Below are positions 22,472 to 30,444 of a stretch of 36,104 bases of DNA, piece by piece. The first letter of the stretch is position 1. Each line of letters opens with the position of its first letter. The stretch is from NCBI GenBank assembly GCA_021806765.1, contig JAJZQR010000015.1, positions 1-36,104 on the forward strand, given 5' to 3'. Under the pieces are notes generated by a model, which worked only from the letters and a program-made list of their open reading frames with translations, had not been told where the DNA came from and ran no database searches. The position numbers were made by a program, and so were the translations under genes. This DNA comes from Chloroflexota bacterium. GTDB lineage: Bacteria; Chloroflexota; UBA6077.

Positions 22472-22625
22472 CCTTATAGGTGCCACAGTTGGGGCACACG
22501 TGGTGAGGCAGCTTCAAGGCATGGCACTGAGGGCAGGCCATGAGGTTCGGCATCTCGATGCCCAGGTGGCTCCGGCGCTTGCCCTGAGCCGAATGGGAGA
22601 TCTTTTTCTTAGGTAGAGCGCCCAA
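22428..22625 (-). CDS. rpmF: 50S ribosomal protein L32
   Basis: L32, 65 aa, a small zinc-ribbon protein of the large subunit near the exit tunnel. It begins MGALPKKKISHSAQGKRRSH, and the ribbon cysteines are CPQC and CPNC. The start codon is TTG at 22625, supported by AGGAG nine bases upstream inside the end of yceD and by the normal L32 N terminus. The yceD-rpmF-fabD order is the same as in many bacteria, linking ribosome and lipid genes in one transcript. Confidence 0.95.
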   Translation of the reverse strand: MGALPKKKISHSAQGKRRSHLGIEMPNLMACPQCHALKLPHHVCPNCGTYKGEQVLQIKPRKSEG

Positions 22626-22631
22626 TTCTGT

Positions 22632-23192
22632 CTACTCCTGTTCTGGCTTGATTCCCGCCTGACGCATCCGCTCCGCCAAAAGAGTCCCTGGCGTACCCTG
22701 AGGCACACCGGAAACCGACGGCGCACAATCGCAAGGTTCGAGGTTCAGGTTTGCACCACAACTGGGGCACAATCCCTTGCAGCCCTCGTCGCACAGGAGC
22801 TGCAGGGGAGTCTCCAGGATTGCGTACTGTCGTATCGCCTCGTTCAGATCCAGCAGGTGCTCAGGGGTCAACCTGAACGCCTCCGCATCGTCGGGCTCGG
22901 ACAAACCAAGGCCGGTGTTCACGTCGATCACCGGCACGAATTCTTCGCTCAACTCGATGACCTGCGTGCGAACGAAGGTCTCGAGGCATCGGGAACAGGT
23001 TGCCTCAACCCTGTGAGTCAGCGTTCCCGTGACCAGTATACCTGCGGAGGTACGCATCAAGCGAAGGGAACCAACGGTCGGCGCGACAATGTGCAGATCG
23101 ACTGCCAGTTCCGGATCCAGTTCGTCGACTTCCACTCTCTGAACCGTGCCCGTGGCAGCTTTCAGCAAATGAGCTACGTTGAAAGCAATCAC
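22632..23192 (-). CDS. yceD: YceD/DUF177 family protein
   Basis: DUF177 protein, 186 aa, almost always next to rpmF. YceD homologues are implicated in 23S rRNA accumulation, at least in plants and E. coli; the molecular role is uncertain. The visible marks are the N-terminal strand region, CSRCLETF near residue 87 and a C-terminal zinc-ribbon-like CDEGCKGLCPSCGANLN. The first codon is GTG at 23192 with only a weak ribosome site. It is the first gene of the fab operon, about 115 bases after the predicted transcription start. Confidence 0.9.
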   Translation of the reverse strand: MIAFNVAHLLKAATGTVQRVEVDELDPELAVDLHIVAPTVGSLRLMRTSAGILVTGTLTHRVEATCSRCLETFVRTQVIELSEEFVPVIDVNTGLGLSEPDDAEAFRLTPEHLLDLNEAIRQYAILETPLQLLCDEGCKGLCPSCGANLNLEPCDCAPSVSGVPQGTPGTLLAERMRQAGIKPEQE

Positions 23193-23278
23193 AGTGAGTC
23201 ACGTCCGTTCCCGATACGCCCTTGACATGTTCCCGTTGGTTAGACATTACCTAAAGAGTTCCGCGCAAGAACGTCGCG

Positions 23279-23307
23279 CATAATAAGAAGGCCGCCTTCG
23301 GCGAGCC
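23279..23307 (-). terminator. Hairpin with U-rich tail in the yceD leader
   Basis: On the minus strand a stem of 7 bp with one bulged base (23290-23307, GGC/CGCC paired with GGCG/GCC, loop GAA) is followed by TTCTTATTAT. It lies within about 20 bases downstream of the predicted start of the yceD operon, so it could be an attenuator or simply the terminator for the upstream coaD unit placed after the next promoter. Confidence 0.45.
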
Positions 23308-23314
23308 TCTACGA

Positions 23315-23344
23315 ATTATACGGCCCCCCGCTCTAAGGCGTCAA
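23315..23344 (-). promoter_or_regulatory. Promoter of the yceD-rpmF-fabD-fabG-accC operon
   Basis: Minus strand: TTGACG (23339-23344, five of six) and a perfect TATAAT (23315-23320) with an 18-base spacer. Transcription would start near 23308 and give a leader of about 115 bases. It begins immediately after the stop of the upstream coiled-coil gene. Confidence 0.78.
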
Positions 23345-23357
23345 GGACGAAGGCCCC

Positions 23358-23855
23358 TTACTCGGCCTTCGCCAGACGCTCCTTGTACCCGTCCCTGTAA
23401 CCGTTCTTGTGGTCGGCCCCATCGAGGGACCGTATCCCGTTTCTCACCACGGATAGCAGCTCGTTCAACCGGCTTTCCAGGTCCGAGAGCGCCTCGACCG
23501 CGTACCGGTCGGCCCCCTCTCGCCGCTCGACGGCCTCGGCTTCGGCATCCTCCAGGATCCGTCTCGCCTTGGCCTCCGCCACCTTCGCTATCTCGTGTTG
23601 CTGGGCCATTCCGGCCACCTGCTCCTGAGCGTGAGCCACTACCCTGGAGGCCCTCTCTTCTGCCTCCTGCAGCATCCGCTCCCGCTCGCTCTGTAACTTC
23701 TTGGCCTGCTTGACCTCCTCCGGGATAGCGACCCGCAATTGGTCGATTATGTCCAGACACTCGTGCTCGTCCACTACCGTCTTCCCTGTGAGGGGAAGTC
23801 GCGAGCCGCTGGTCAATACGGTCTCCAGTCGGTCCAGCAGATACAGAATGTCCAT
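23358..23855 (-). CDS. Coiled-coil protein of unknown function
   Basis: A 165-aa protein that I cannot name with certainty. It starts MDILYLLDRLETVLTSG, then from about residue 45 to 140 has charged, Ala/Glu-rich heptads such as VKQAKKLQSERERMLQEAEE, strongly suggesting one long helix or coiled coil. A short basic, Gly/Tyr tail ends it. Similar small coiled-coil proteins, often labelled ATPase or DivIVA-like, occur beside coaD and rpmF in Gram-positive-like genomes. There is no nucleotide-binding motif, so ATPase is not supported. GAGG six bases before the ATG supports the start. It follows coaD by 26 bases and is the last gene of that operon. Confidence 0.8.
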   Translation of the reverse strand: MDILYLLDRLETVLTSGSRLPLTGKTVVDEHECLDIIDQLRVAIPEEVKQAKKLQSERERMLQEAEERASRVVAHAQEQVAGMAQQHEIAKVAEAKARRILEDAEAEAVERREGADRYAVEALSDLESRLNELLSVVRNGIRSLDGADHKNGYRDGYKERLAKAE

Positions 23856-23881
23856 ACGTCACCTCTACTCGCCGCCGAAGA

Positions 23882-24403
23882 TCACCGCACCAGGCTGCTG
23901 GTCGGCAGCCCCCCCGCCCGGGCGCGAGCCTCGCACTTGCGCCGCAGTGCCACGGCCACCGACTCGGGCACCAGCCCCTCTAGGGACCCGCCCAGCTTGG
24001 CAATCTCCTTGACGATGCTCGACCGCAAGAAGGCGTAGGGCAAGCTCGTCATCATGAAGGCGGCCTCAACATCCGGGTTCAGCTTCCGGTTCATGTGCGC
24101 TATCTCGAACTCGTACTCGAAGTCGGAGATGGCGCGCAGCCCCCGCACCAGAGCGCAGGCTTTCTTCGTCTTAGCGTACTCCACCGCCAGGCCGGAGAAG
24201 CTCTCCACCTGAACGTTGGGGATACCCTCGCAGGCCTGTCGGGCGAGTCCCAGCCGCTCCTCCGCCGAGAACAGAGCGTTCTTCTCGGGATGCTCGTACA
24301 CGGCCACGATCAGCCTGTCGAACAGCTTCGCGGCTCGCTGGGTTATGTCCAGATGTCCGTTGTGGAAGGGATCGAAAGTGCCGGGGTAAATGGCAGTTCG
24401 CAA
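23882..24403 (-). CDS. coaD: Phosphopantetheine adenylyltransferase
   Basis: CoaD, 173 aa, adenylylates 4'-phosphopantetheine in coenzyme A synthesis. It carries the nucleotidyltransferase motif TFDPFHNGH (9-17, with HNGH) and the second site RSSIVKE (about 128-134). RGLRAISDFEYE is also typical. The TTG start is set by AGGAG six bases upstream and by the N terminus, which begins MRTAIYPGTFDPFHNGH. It starts four bases after the rsmD stop, a common pair. The C-terminal 15 residues are slightly longer than E. coli CoaD. Confidence 0.96.
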   Translation of the reverse strand: MRTAIYPGTFDPFHNGHLDITQRAAKLFDRLIVAVYEHPEKNALFSAEERLGLARQACEGIPNVQVESFSGLAVEYAKTKKACALVRGLRAISDFEYEFEIAHMNRKLNPDVEAAFMMTSLPYAFLRSSIVKEIAKLGGSLEGLVPESVAVALRRKCEARARAGGLPTSSLVR

Positions 24404-24406
24404 GAC

Positions 24407-25021
24407 CTACTCCTGTTGCCCCGCGGCGTACAAGCTGATGCCGGTCCTCCCGTGATACCGCGTCTTCACCAGCGTCAGCGGCCCACAATCGGAGGGAACC
24501 AATCGCTGCTGAGAATGCTCCAGCACCAGGTAGGTGGAGGGCCCAACCAGCGTCGACCCACACAACTGCTCGAAGGCCAATTCAGCAGCTGGATCGTTGT
24601 AAGGGGGATCCAGCAGTATTAAATCATAGGGGTGGGTAAATGTCGAGATAGCCGCCTCCGCGCGCATCGCGTGAACCCGCGCCCTGCCGGCCAGACGCGT
24701 CCGCTTCAGATTCTCCATAATGGCCTCCCTGGCCCGGGGATCCGCCTCCACGAAGTCCACCGACTCCGCTCCCCGGCTGAGGGCCTCGATCCCCAGTGCC
24801 CCGCTCCCGGCATAGAGATCCAACACGGTGCGCCAGGGGAAGGCTAGCTCCCCCTCCTCCACCCGAGCCAGATATCCAGGCTCGACCAGCCCCGCCTTGA
24901 AGGCTGCCGCCTCCAACATGGAGAAGATGGCTCCCTTCACCTTGTCCCCTGTGGGCCGCACCGAATCGCTCTCGATGCTGCGCAACGGATGTCCCTTGGC
25001 AATGCCCGCAATCACCCTCAT
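24407..25021 (-). CDS. rsmD: 16S rRNA (guanine-966-N2)-methyltransferase RsmD
   Basis: RsmD, 204 aa, methylates G966 of 16S rRNA. Motifs are RVIAGIAKG at the start, RPTGDKVKGAIFSML (22-36), the SAM-binding DLYAGSGALG (68-77), and the catalytic DPPY (138-141). A Glu/Pro-rich insert at about 41-64 lengthens it relative to E. coli. It begins 73 bases after the recG stop and ends four bases before the coaD start. Confidence 0.95.
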   Translation of the reverse strand: MRVIAGIAKGHPLRSIESDSVRPTGDKVKGAIFSMLEAAAFKAGLVEPGYLARVEEGELAFPWRTVLDLYAGSGALGIEALSRGAESVDFVEADPRAREAIMENLKRTRLAGRARVHAMRAEAAISTFTHPYDLILLDPPYNDPAAELAFEQLCGSTLVGPSTYLVLEHSQQRLVPSDCGPLTLVKTRYHGRTGISLYAAGQQE

Positions 25022-25094
25022 CTCGACAATAACCCCTCAGCCGGAAAGAGTTATCCCCCTCAGATCTCCGCGTACAGTCGGTCTCGGGCTTCTG

Positions 25095-27665
25095 TCACGA
25101 CCTTGAGGCCTGGCGAAGCTCCTCGAGCCTCGCGACCAACGGCCCGTGCTCCGGCTTCGTCAGTTCGGGATCCCGCTGCAGCAGCTGCATCGCAGCCTGC
25201 CGCGCCCTCTCGATCAACCGGATGTCGCGCAGATCGGCCATACGGAAGTCGGGGAACCCACTCTGTCTCACCCCAAAGTACTCGCCCGGACCTCTCAGCC
25301 TGAGGTCCTCGTCCGCCAGCCGGAAGCCATCAGACACCTCCGCAACCATCTTGAGCCTCTCCAGCACCTCGGCATCGGTGGAGTCCGTCAACAGGAGGCA
25401 ACTGGAAGAGTGCTGGCCGCGACCGACCCTGCCTCGGAACTGGTGCAGCTGGGCCAAACCGAACCGCTCCGACCCTTCCACCAGCATCACTGTCGCGTTG
25501 GGCACGTCTATCCCGACCTCCACCACGGAGGTGGACACCAGAACGTCGTACTCCCCGTTGCGGAAATCCAGCATAATCCGATCCTTCTCGGCCGGGCGCA
25601 TCCTTCCGTGCAGCAAAGCCAGCCGCAGGCCGGCCAGGTCGGTCCGCTGCAACCGCTCGTACTCTGCGGTGGCTGCCCTGACCTCCAGATGGGGGCTGTC
25701 CTCCACCAGCGGGCAGATGATGAAGACCTGCCTGCCCTTGTCCACCTCCCGCCGGATGTGCTCGTAGGCGTGGCGACGCTCCGGTCCCCGCAGTAGGTGG
25801 GTCTTTACCTGCTGCCGCCCCGGCGGCAGTTCGTCGATCACCGAGAGGTCCAGGTCGCCATAGAGAACGAGAGCCATGGTGCGAGGGATGGGGGTAGCCG
25901 TCATCACCAGCAGGTGAGGGTTCCCACCCTTCTCGCGCAGCGCCGTTCGCTGGGCCACCCCGAACCGGTGCTGCTCGTCGATGACGGCCAGCCCGAGTCG
26001 GTGGAAACCGAGCCCCTCCTGGATGAGAGCCTGAGTGCCCACCAGGATGTCCACTTCTCCCTCAGCCGCCGCCCGGTAGATCCTCTCCCTGTCCGCCCGG
26101 CGAGACGCCCCCGTCAGCACCTCCAGCCGCAGGCGCCGCCCCAGGGTATCGGTCAGGAACTGCTCCGCCCTGCCGAAAGCGGCCTCCAGGGTGCGGCCAT
26201 GCTGCTCCGCCAGGATCTCCGTAGGCGCCATCAGGGCTCCCTGGTGCCCCTCCAGCACGGCCGACAGCAGGCCCACGGCAGCCACGATGGTCTTGCCCGA
26301 CCCCACCTCCCCCTGGAGAAGTCGTGTCATGGGCCGGGATCCGGCGAGATCCCCCCGAATCTCCGCCACCACCAGCCTCTGGGCTCCGGTCAGGGAGAAA
26401 GGCTGGCAGGCAAGGAAGCGATCCAGAGCCTCCGAATCGGGTCGCAGGCTGGGAGCGCTGGCCCCAGCCTGCCACTCGGCACGGCTCTTCAGAGCAGCCA
26501 CCTGCACCAGGAAAACCTCGTCGAAGGCCAGGCGCTGCTTGGCCTCGGCCACTTCCTCCAGGCTCCCCGGGAAGTGGATCTTGGCCACCGCCTCCCGCAG
26601 CGAGGTCAGCTGGTACTGATCCAGAAGCCACCGGGGAAGAAACTCCTCCAGGCGGGGTGCGTAGGACGGGACCACCTGCACCATGACTTCCCGCAGCCAG
26701 TAGTCGGAAACCCCTTCGGTGAGGGGGTATACCGGCACCAGCCGCCGGGTGTGCAATGGAGCCCGTTCCGCTGGTTCCCAATCGGGACTCTCGAAGGACA
26801 GTTGGCCCCCGTAGCCCGTCGCGGTCCCGGCCAGGGCTATGCGGCTGTTGGGCACGAGGTGCAGGCCACCGTACCCGCGGCGAAACCAGGTGGCCGATAT
26901 CCTGCCGCTCTCGTCCCTCACCTTGACGGTGGTCCGGAACAGCTTGCGGAGCCCGGGCGTAACCTGCACGTCCTCGACGGTCCCCACAATGCTGGCCGTC
27001 TCACCATACATCAACTCTGCAGTCCGCTTAACAGATCGGAAATCCCGATAGTCCCTGGGAAAGTGCAGGAGGAGATCCCGAATCCGCAGGATACCCAGCT
27101 TCCCCAACAGAGAGGCGCGTTGCTTCCCCACCCCCCTCAGGGCGAGAACAGGGTCCTCCAACTGCAGGGTCGCGGGCTGCGGAACCCGCGCACTCCTCGG
27201 CCGAGCAGGAGCCGGCTGTCGAGGACTGAGGATTGGGGGCTGAGGACTGAGTGCTGGCCGCCCGCTGATCCCCTCAGTCCTCAGTCCTGAGTCCTCAGTC
27301 CTGCCCCCTTGTGCCCTGTGCCTTGTGCCTTCCGGCTGGTCCAGCACCACGATCCGATCCAGCACCTCATTGACCAGGTCCAGCGCCCCCTTCGTCGATT
27401 CCCGCCGATCCTCGGCAACTAGCTGCCCGTAACCGTGGAGCAGCCCCACCACATGTTTCGCCTCAGGCCAGGTCGGGTAGGAGGTCTCCAGAGAGGTGAG
27501 GGTAGAGGCCCAGTTGGAGAGGAACTTCTCCAGACCACCGAACACCGTGCGATCGGCGCATCCGGTGCGGAGTTCCTGATTCAGGATCTTCTGTGCCGTG
27601 GTCCATAGTCTCAGCAGCTCGGCCCGTCCCTTCCAGGCCGAACGCGAGCCCCCGGTGTTGGCCAT
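25095..27665 (-). CDS. recG: ATP-dependent DNA helicase RecG
   Basis: RecG, 856 aa, remodels stalled forks and Holliday junctions. The helicase motifs are intact: Walker A GEVGSGKT (452-459), DEQH (563-566), TATPIPRT (589-596) and the terminal GRVGRGQHSS. The OB wedge domain starts near 170 with LEDPVLALRGVGKQRA. The protein is about 160 residues longer than E. coli RecG at the N terminus: a helical region (1-110), then a disordered linker (112-149) encoded by seven-base tandem repeats. The linker reads like LRTEGISGRPALSPQPPI and has low complexity. It ends 73 bases before rsmD. The catalytic part is certain; the extension is in frame and without stops. Confidence 0.95.
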   Translation of the reverse strand: MANTGGSRSAWKGRAELLRLWTTAQKILNQELRTGCADRTVFGGLEKFLSNWASTLTSLETSYPTWPEAKHVVGLLHGYGQLVAEDRRESTKGALDLVNEVLDRIVVLDQPEGTRHRAQGGRTEDSGLRTEGISGRPALSPQPPILSPRQPAPARPRSARVPQPATLQLEDPVLALRGVGKQRASLLGKLGILRIRDLLLHFPRDYRDFRSVKRTAELMYGETASIVGTVEDVQVTPGLRKLFRTTVKVRDESGRISATWFRRGYGGLHLVPNSRIALAGTATGYGGQLSFESPDWEPAERAPLHTRRLVPVYPLTEGVSDYWLREVMVQVVPSYAPRLEEFLPRWLLDQYQLTSLREAVAKIHFPGSLEEVAEAKQRLAFDEVFLVQVAALKSRAEWQAGASAPSLRPDSEALDRFLACQPFSLTGAQRLVVAEIRGDLAGSRPMTRLLQGEVGSGKTIVAAVGLLSAVLEGHQGALMAPTEILAEQHGRTLEAAFGRAEQFLTDTLGRRLRLEVLTGASRRADRERIYRAAAEGEVDILVGTQALIQEGLGFHRLGLAVIDEQHRFGVAQRTALREKGGNPHLLVMTATPIPRTMALVLYGDLDLSVIDELPPGRQQVKTHLLRGPERRHAYEHIRREVDKGRQVFIICPLVEDSPHLEVRAATAEYERLQRTDLAGLRLALLHGRMRPAEKDRIMLDFRNGEYDVLVSTSVVEVGIDVPNATVMLVEGSERFGLAQLHQFRGRVGRGQHSSSCLLLTDSTDAEVLERLKMVAEVSDGFRLADEDLRLRGPGEYFGVRQSGFPDFRMADLRDIRLIERARQAAMQLLQRDPELTKPEHGPLVARLEELRQASRS
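27220..27331. repeat. Seven-base tandem repeats as inverted arms inside recG
   Basis: Plus strand: one arm (27220-27253) has GGACTGA-type heptamers; the facing arm (27271-27302) is four CCTCAGT-like heptamers (CCTCAGT twice, CCTGAGT, CCTCAGT). They are inverted copies around a 17-base centre. Right beside them, TTGTGCC, CTGTGCC, TTGTGCC (27309-27329) form a second heptamer family. All stay in frame with recG. The organisation resembles short tandemly repeated repetitive sequences of cyanobacteria. Confidence 0.75.
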
Positions 27666-27683
27666 AAACGCGCCCCCTCAGGA

Positions 27684-28523
27684 CTACCTGGGCAACAGCA
27701 CTCCGGCACCGAACACCCCCGGCCCTGTGTGGGTGCCGAGGACCGGTCCGATCCTTCCCCGCTGCACCCTGGGCCCGGCATACGAACCCATCAGCAGCCC
27801 CAGAAGCTGGTCGGCAGGCTCCGGATCGTCGCCGTGCAACACCGCCAACTCCTCCAGAGGCCCCAGGTCCAGCACCGCTTCGGCCACCCGCTTGATAGCC
27901 GATGCCCTGGTCCTCACTCGATCCACGGGGATCACCTCCCCACCGAGGACCTGGAAGACCAGCTTGATGGAGAGCAGATTACCGGCAAAGGCCTGGGCTC
28001 GCCCAATTCGCCCCCCGCGACGTAGGAACTCGAAGGTGTCCACTGCGGCGATGAGCCTCAGCCTCGGGATTAGATCCTCCGCCATCTCCACGCATTCAGA
28101 CAGAGAGACATCCCCCTCCGCCAGCCGGGCAACCCGCAGCGCCACTGCACCTAGGGGAAAGGTCGTCGTCAGGGTGTCGATCACGGCGATCTTTTCGGGA
28201 GCAACGCTGCGCGCCGCCACCAGGGCAGAGTTGAAGGTCCCGCTCAGCTTGGACGAGATGTGGATAGAGACTATCCCGTCGCACTCCTCCAGCAAACGGC
28301 GGTAGGCCTCCTCGAACTGCCCCGACGAAGGCTGCGACGTTCGCGGGGTCCCCTTTTCCTCCCGAAGCTTCCTGTAGAACTCGTCGATTCCGATCTCGAC
28401 CTTTTCCTGATAGGTCTCGCCGTTCCAATGAACGTTTAGGGAAACCATCGATATGCCCAGCCTTCGGGCTTCGGCCTCGTCTAAGTCGGCAGTACTGTCG
28501 GTCACAACCCGGATCCTACTCAC
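27684..28523 (-). CDS. DegV family fatty-acid-binding protein (FakB-like)
   Basis: DegV/FakB protein, 279 aa, that binds a fatty acid and presents it to the FakA kinase. Marks are VTDSTADL near the start, TSQPS (62-66) and SSKLSGTFNSA (90-100), which line the acyl carboxyl pocket in FakB. The gene lies immediately downstream of fakA, so it is very probably the matching substrate carrier. The GTG start has GGAGG four to five bases upstream. Substrate preference (saturated or unsaturated) cannot be read from sequence. recG follows after 18 bases. Confidence 0.92.
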   Translation of the reverse strand: MSRIRVVTDSTADLDEAEARRLGISMVSLNVHWNGETYQEKVEIGIDEFYRKLREEKGTPRTSQPSSGQFEEAYRRLLEECDGIVSIHISSKLSGTFNSALVAARSVAPEKIAVIDTLTTTFPLGAVALRVARLAEGDVSLSECVEMAEDLIPRLRLIAAVDTFEFLRRGGRIGRAQAFAGNLLSIKLVFQVLGGEVIPVDRVRTRASAIKRVAEAVLDLGPLEELAVLHGDDPEPADQLLGLLMGSYAGPRVQRGRIGPVLGTHTGPGVFGAGVLLPR

Positions 28524-28554
28524 TTCTCCTCCTGGATTCCCTGCTAAGCGCCAC

Positions 28555-28582
28555 GTAGGGGCGGTTCGGCAACCGCCCCTAC
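28555..28582. repeat. REP-like GTAG palindrome between fakA and degV
   Basis: GTAGGGGCGGTT (28555-28566) and its exact complement (28571-28582) enclose CGGC, so both strands begin GTAG. It lies in the 140-base gap between the fakA stop and degV start. It has the form of a dispersed intergenic palindrome, but no second copy of this exact sequence is in the window. Confidence 0.45.
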
Positions 28583-28663
28583 TCGACCAGAGGATCGACG
28601 GGGCAAGCTAGGGGCCCCCGTCCCCCTGGGGGATCGGAAAAGCCGGAAACATCCCGCCAGGGC

Positions 28664-30307
28664 CTATTCCACGGAAATGATGTATGGGTAATGGGGTTGG
28701 CCGCCGTCCACCACTTCCACCTGGACCTCCGGCCATCGCTGTTGAACCGACCGGGCCACCTGCTGGCCCTCCTCCAGCGACACCCCTTCTCCGCAGTAGA
28801 TGGTCACCACTTCGCGCTCAGCAACCCCTGCCCGCTCCATCGTCCTCAGTGCCACCCCCGCCAGCGAGTCGCCTGCTTCCACTAAGGTGCCGTTGAGAAG
28901 ACCGATGGCCTGCCCCTCCTCGATATTCAGGCCGTTGACCCGTGTGGAGCGCACTGCTCGGGTCAACTCCACGCTCTGCACCAAGCAGAGGGCCTCGCTC
29001 ATGGCAGTCAGGTTGCCCTCCAGGTCCGACTCGGGATTAAAGGCGATCATCGCTGCAACCCCTTCGCAGACCGTCCTGGTTGGCACTACCCTCATCTCCA
29101 CCCGCGAGAGGGCCTGGGCCTGTTGAGCGGTCATTACTACGTTGGGGTTGTTGGGAAGCAAAATCACCCTGGAGTACCCTGTGGCGGCGACTCCATGGAC
29201 CAACTCCTCGATGCTGGGGTTCATGCTCTGACCACCCGGCACCACCATCGCCGCGCCCAGATCTGTGAACACCCTGGCCAGCCCTTCTCCCGCCGCGACG
29301 GTCACCACCCCCACGCCATCGATGGGAACCGGTGGCGTCGACGGGGTCTGCGCCATGCCGCCGACGTAGGCCGTGTGCTGGAGCTGCATGTTCTCCACCT
29401 TGACCCTATCCATGGAGCCAAAGTGGGACATGGCATTGAGGATATCACCCGGCTGCTGGGTGTGAACGTGCACGTGGACCAGGTCCGGCTCCCCCACAAC
29501 CATCACCGAACTGCCCATGGCCTCCAATTCCCGCCGTATGTCTTCGACCCGCAGCCCCTGGCCACGAACCAGCACCTCAGTACAGAAGCCGTAGTCGGTA
29601 GAGGTGGGGACAGCCACCGGAGCAAGCATTGGCTTTCGAGGGGCCACCACCGGAGGAGGGGGCGTGCGCTCGCCGGTGATGAACATGTGGGCACCTTCCA
29701 GCAGCAGCAGGTAGCCCTGTCCACCCGCATCCACGACACCCGCTTCCTTGAGGGTGGGCAGCAGGTCGGGAGTGCCGGCCAGGGACTGACGCGCGACTTC
29801 CACGGCCCGGCGCAGGATCTGACCCACGCTGCGCTCCTCCTGGGACGCCGCCATGGCTGCATCCGCCGCCTCTCGGGCTACGGTGAGCATGGTCCCCTCC
29901 ACCGGCTTGCCAATCCCCCTGTAAGCGGTGTTCGCGCCCTCCTTGAGGGCGGAAGCCATCTCAGCACCGTCCAGGACTCTCCGCCCATCGATGGCTCGCG
30001 CCATCCCCCGCAGAACCTGGGAGAGTATCACCCCGGAGTTGCCGCGAGCACCCATCAAGGATCCGTGGGCCGCTGCCTGGGCTACCGTGCCGACGTCGTC
30101 GCTGCCAGTCTTGGCCACCTCCTCCAAGGCAGACTGCATGGTGAGCAACATGTTGGTACCGGTGTCGCCGTCGGGGACAGGGAACACGTTCAGCGAGTTG
30201 ACCAGCTCCACGTTTTCCTCGAGAAGAGCGGTGCCCACCTCCAGCATCTGACGCAGGTCGCTGCCGCTAATCCGCAGCCGGCTAACAACGTTATCCTGAT
30301 CTGTCAC
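28664..30307 (-). CDS. fakA: Fatty acid kinase FakA (DAK2 domain, YloV-like)
   Basis: FakA-type kinase, 547 aa, phosphorylates fatty acids bound to FakB proteins to acyl-phosphate. The N-terminal DAK2-like domain (about 15-205) has NSLNVFPVPDGDTGTN (37-52), with the Asp residues that bind magnesium-ATP, and MGARGNSGVILSQ. A middle and C-terminal FakA domain follows to residue 547. Length matches the family. It follows an Asp23 gene and precedes a DegV gene, an arrangement like Bacillus yloU-yloV. PlsX, the usual user of acyl-phosphate, is not in the window. The first codon is a GTG with a weak ribosome site. Confidence 0.93.
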   Translation of the reverse strand: MTDQDNVVSRLRISGSDLRQMLEVGTALLEENVELVNSLNVFPVPDGDTGTNMLLTMQSALEEVAKTGSDDVGTVAQAAAHGSLMGARGNSGVILSQVLRGMARAIDGRRVLDGAEMASALKEGANTAYRGIGKPVEGTMLTVAREAADAAMAASQEERSVGQILRRAVEVARQSLAGTPDLLPTLKEAGVVDAGGQGYLLLLEGAHMFITGERTPPPPVVAPRKPMLAPVAVPTSTDYGFCTEVLVRGQGLRVEDIRRELEAMGSSVMVVGEPDLVHVHVHTQQPGDILNAMSHFGSMDRVKVENMQLQHTAYVGGMAQTPSTPPVPIDGVGVVTVAAGEGLARVFTDLGAAMVVPGGQSMNPSIEELVHGVAATGYSRVILLPNNPNVVMTAQQAQALSRVEMRVVPTRTVCEGVAAMIAFNPESDLEGNLTAMSEALCLVQSVELTRAVRSTRVNGLNIEEGQAIGLLNGTLVEAGDSLAGVALRTMERAGVAEREVVTIYCGEGVSLEEGQQVARSVQQRWPEVQVEVVDGGQPHYPYIISVE

Positions 30308-30444
30308 TTTTCTTCCAGAGATCGAGAGTTACTCGAGAAATGGGGAAGGCAAAAGGAGTCGTCACGACTATTCGGCTGTCGTAGCCGCCGGAGGCATGTC
30401 GGTGTTCCCTGTCCATGCAGGTGCAGGTAGGGAGGCCACTGCCG

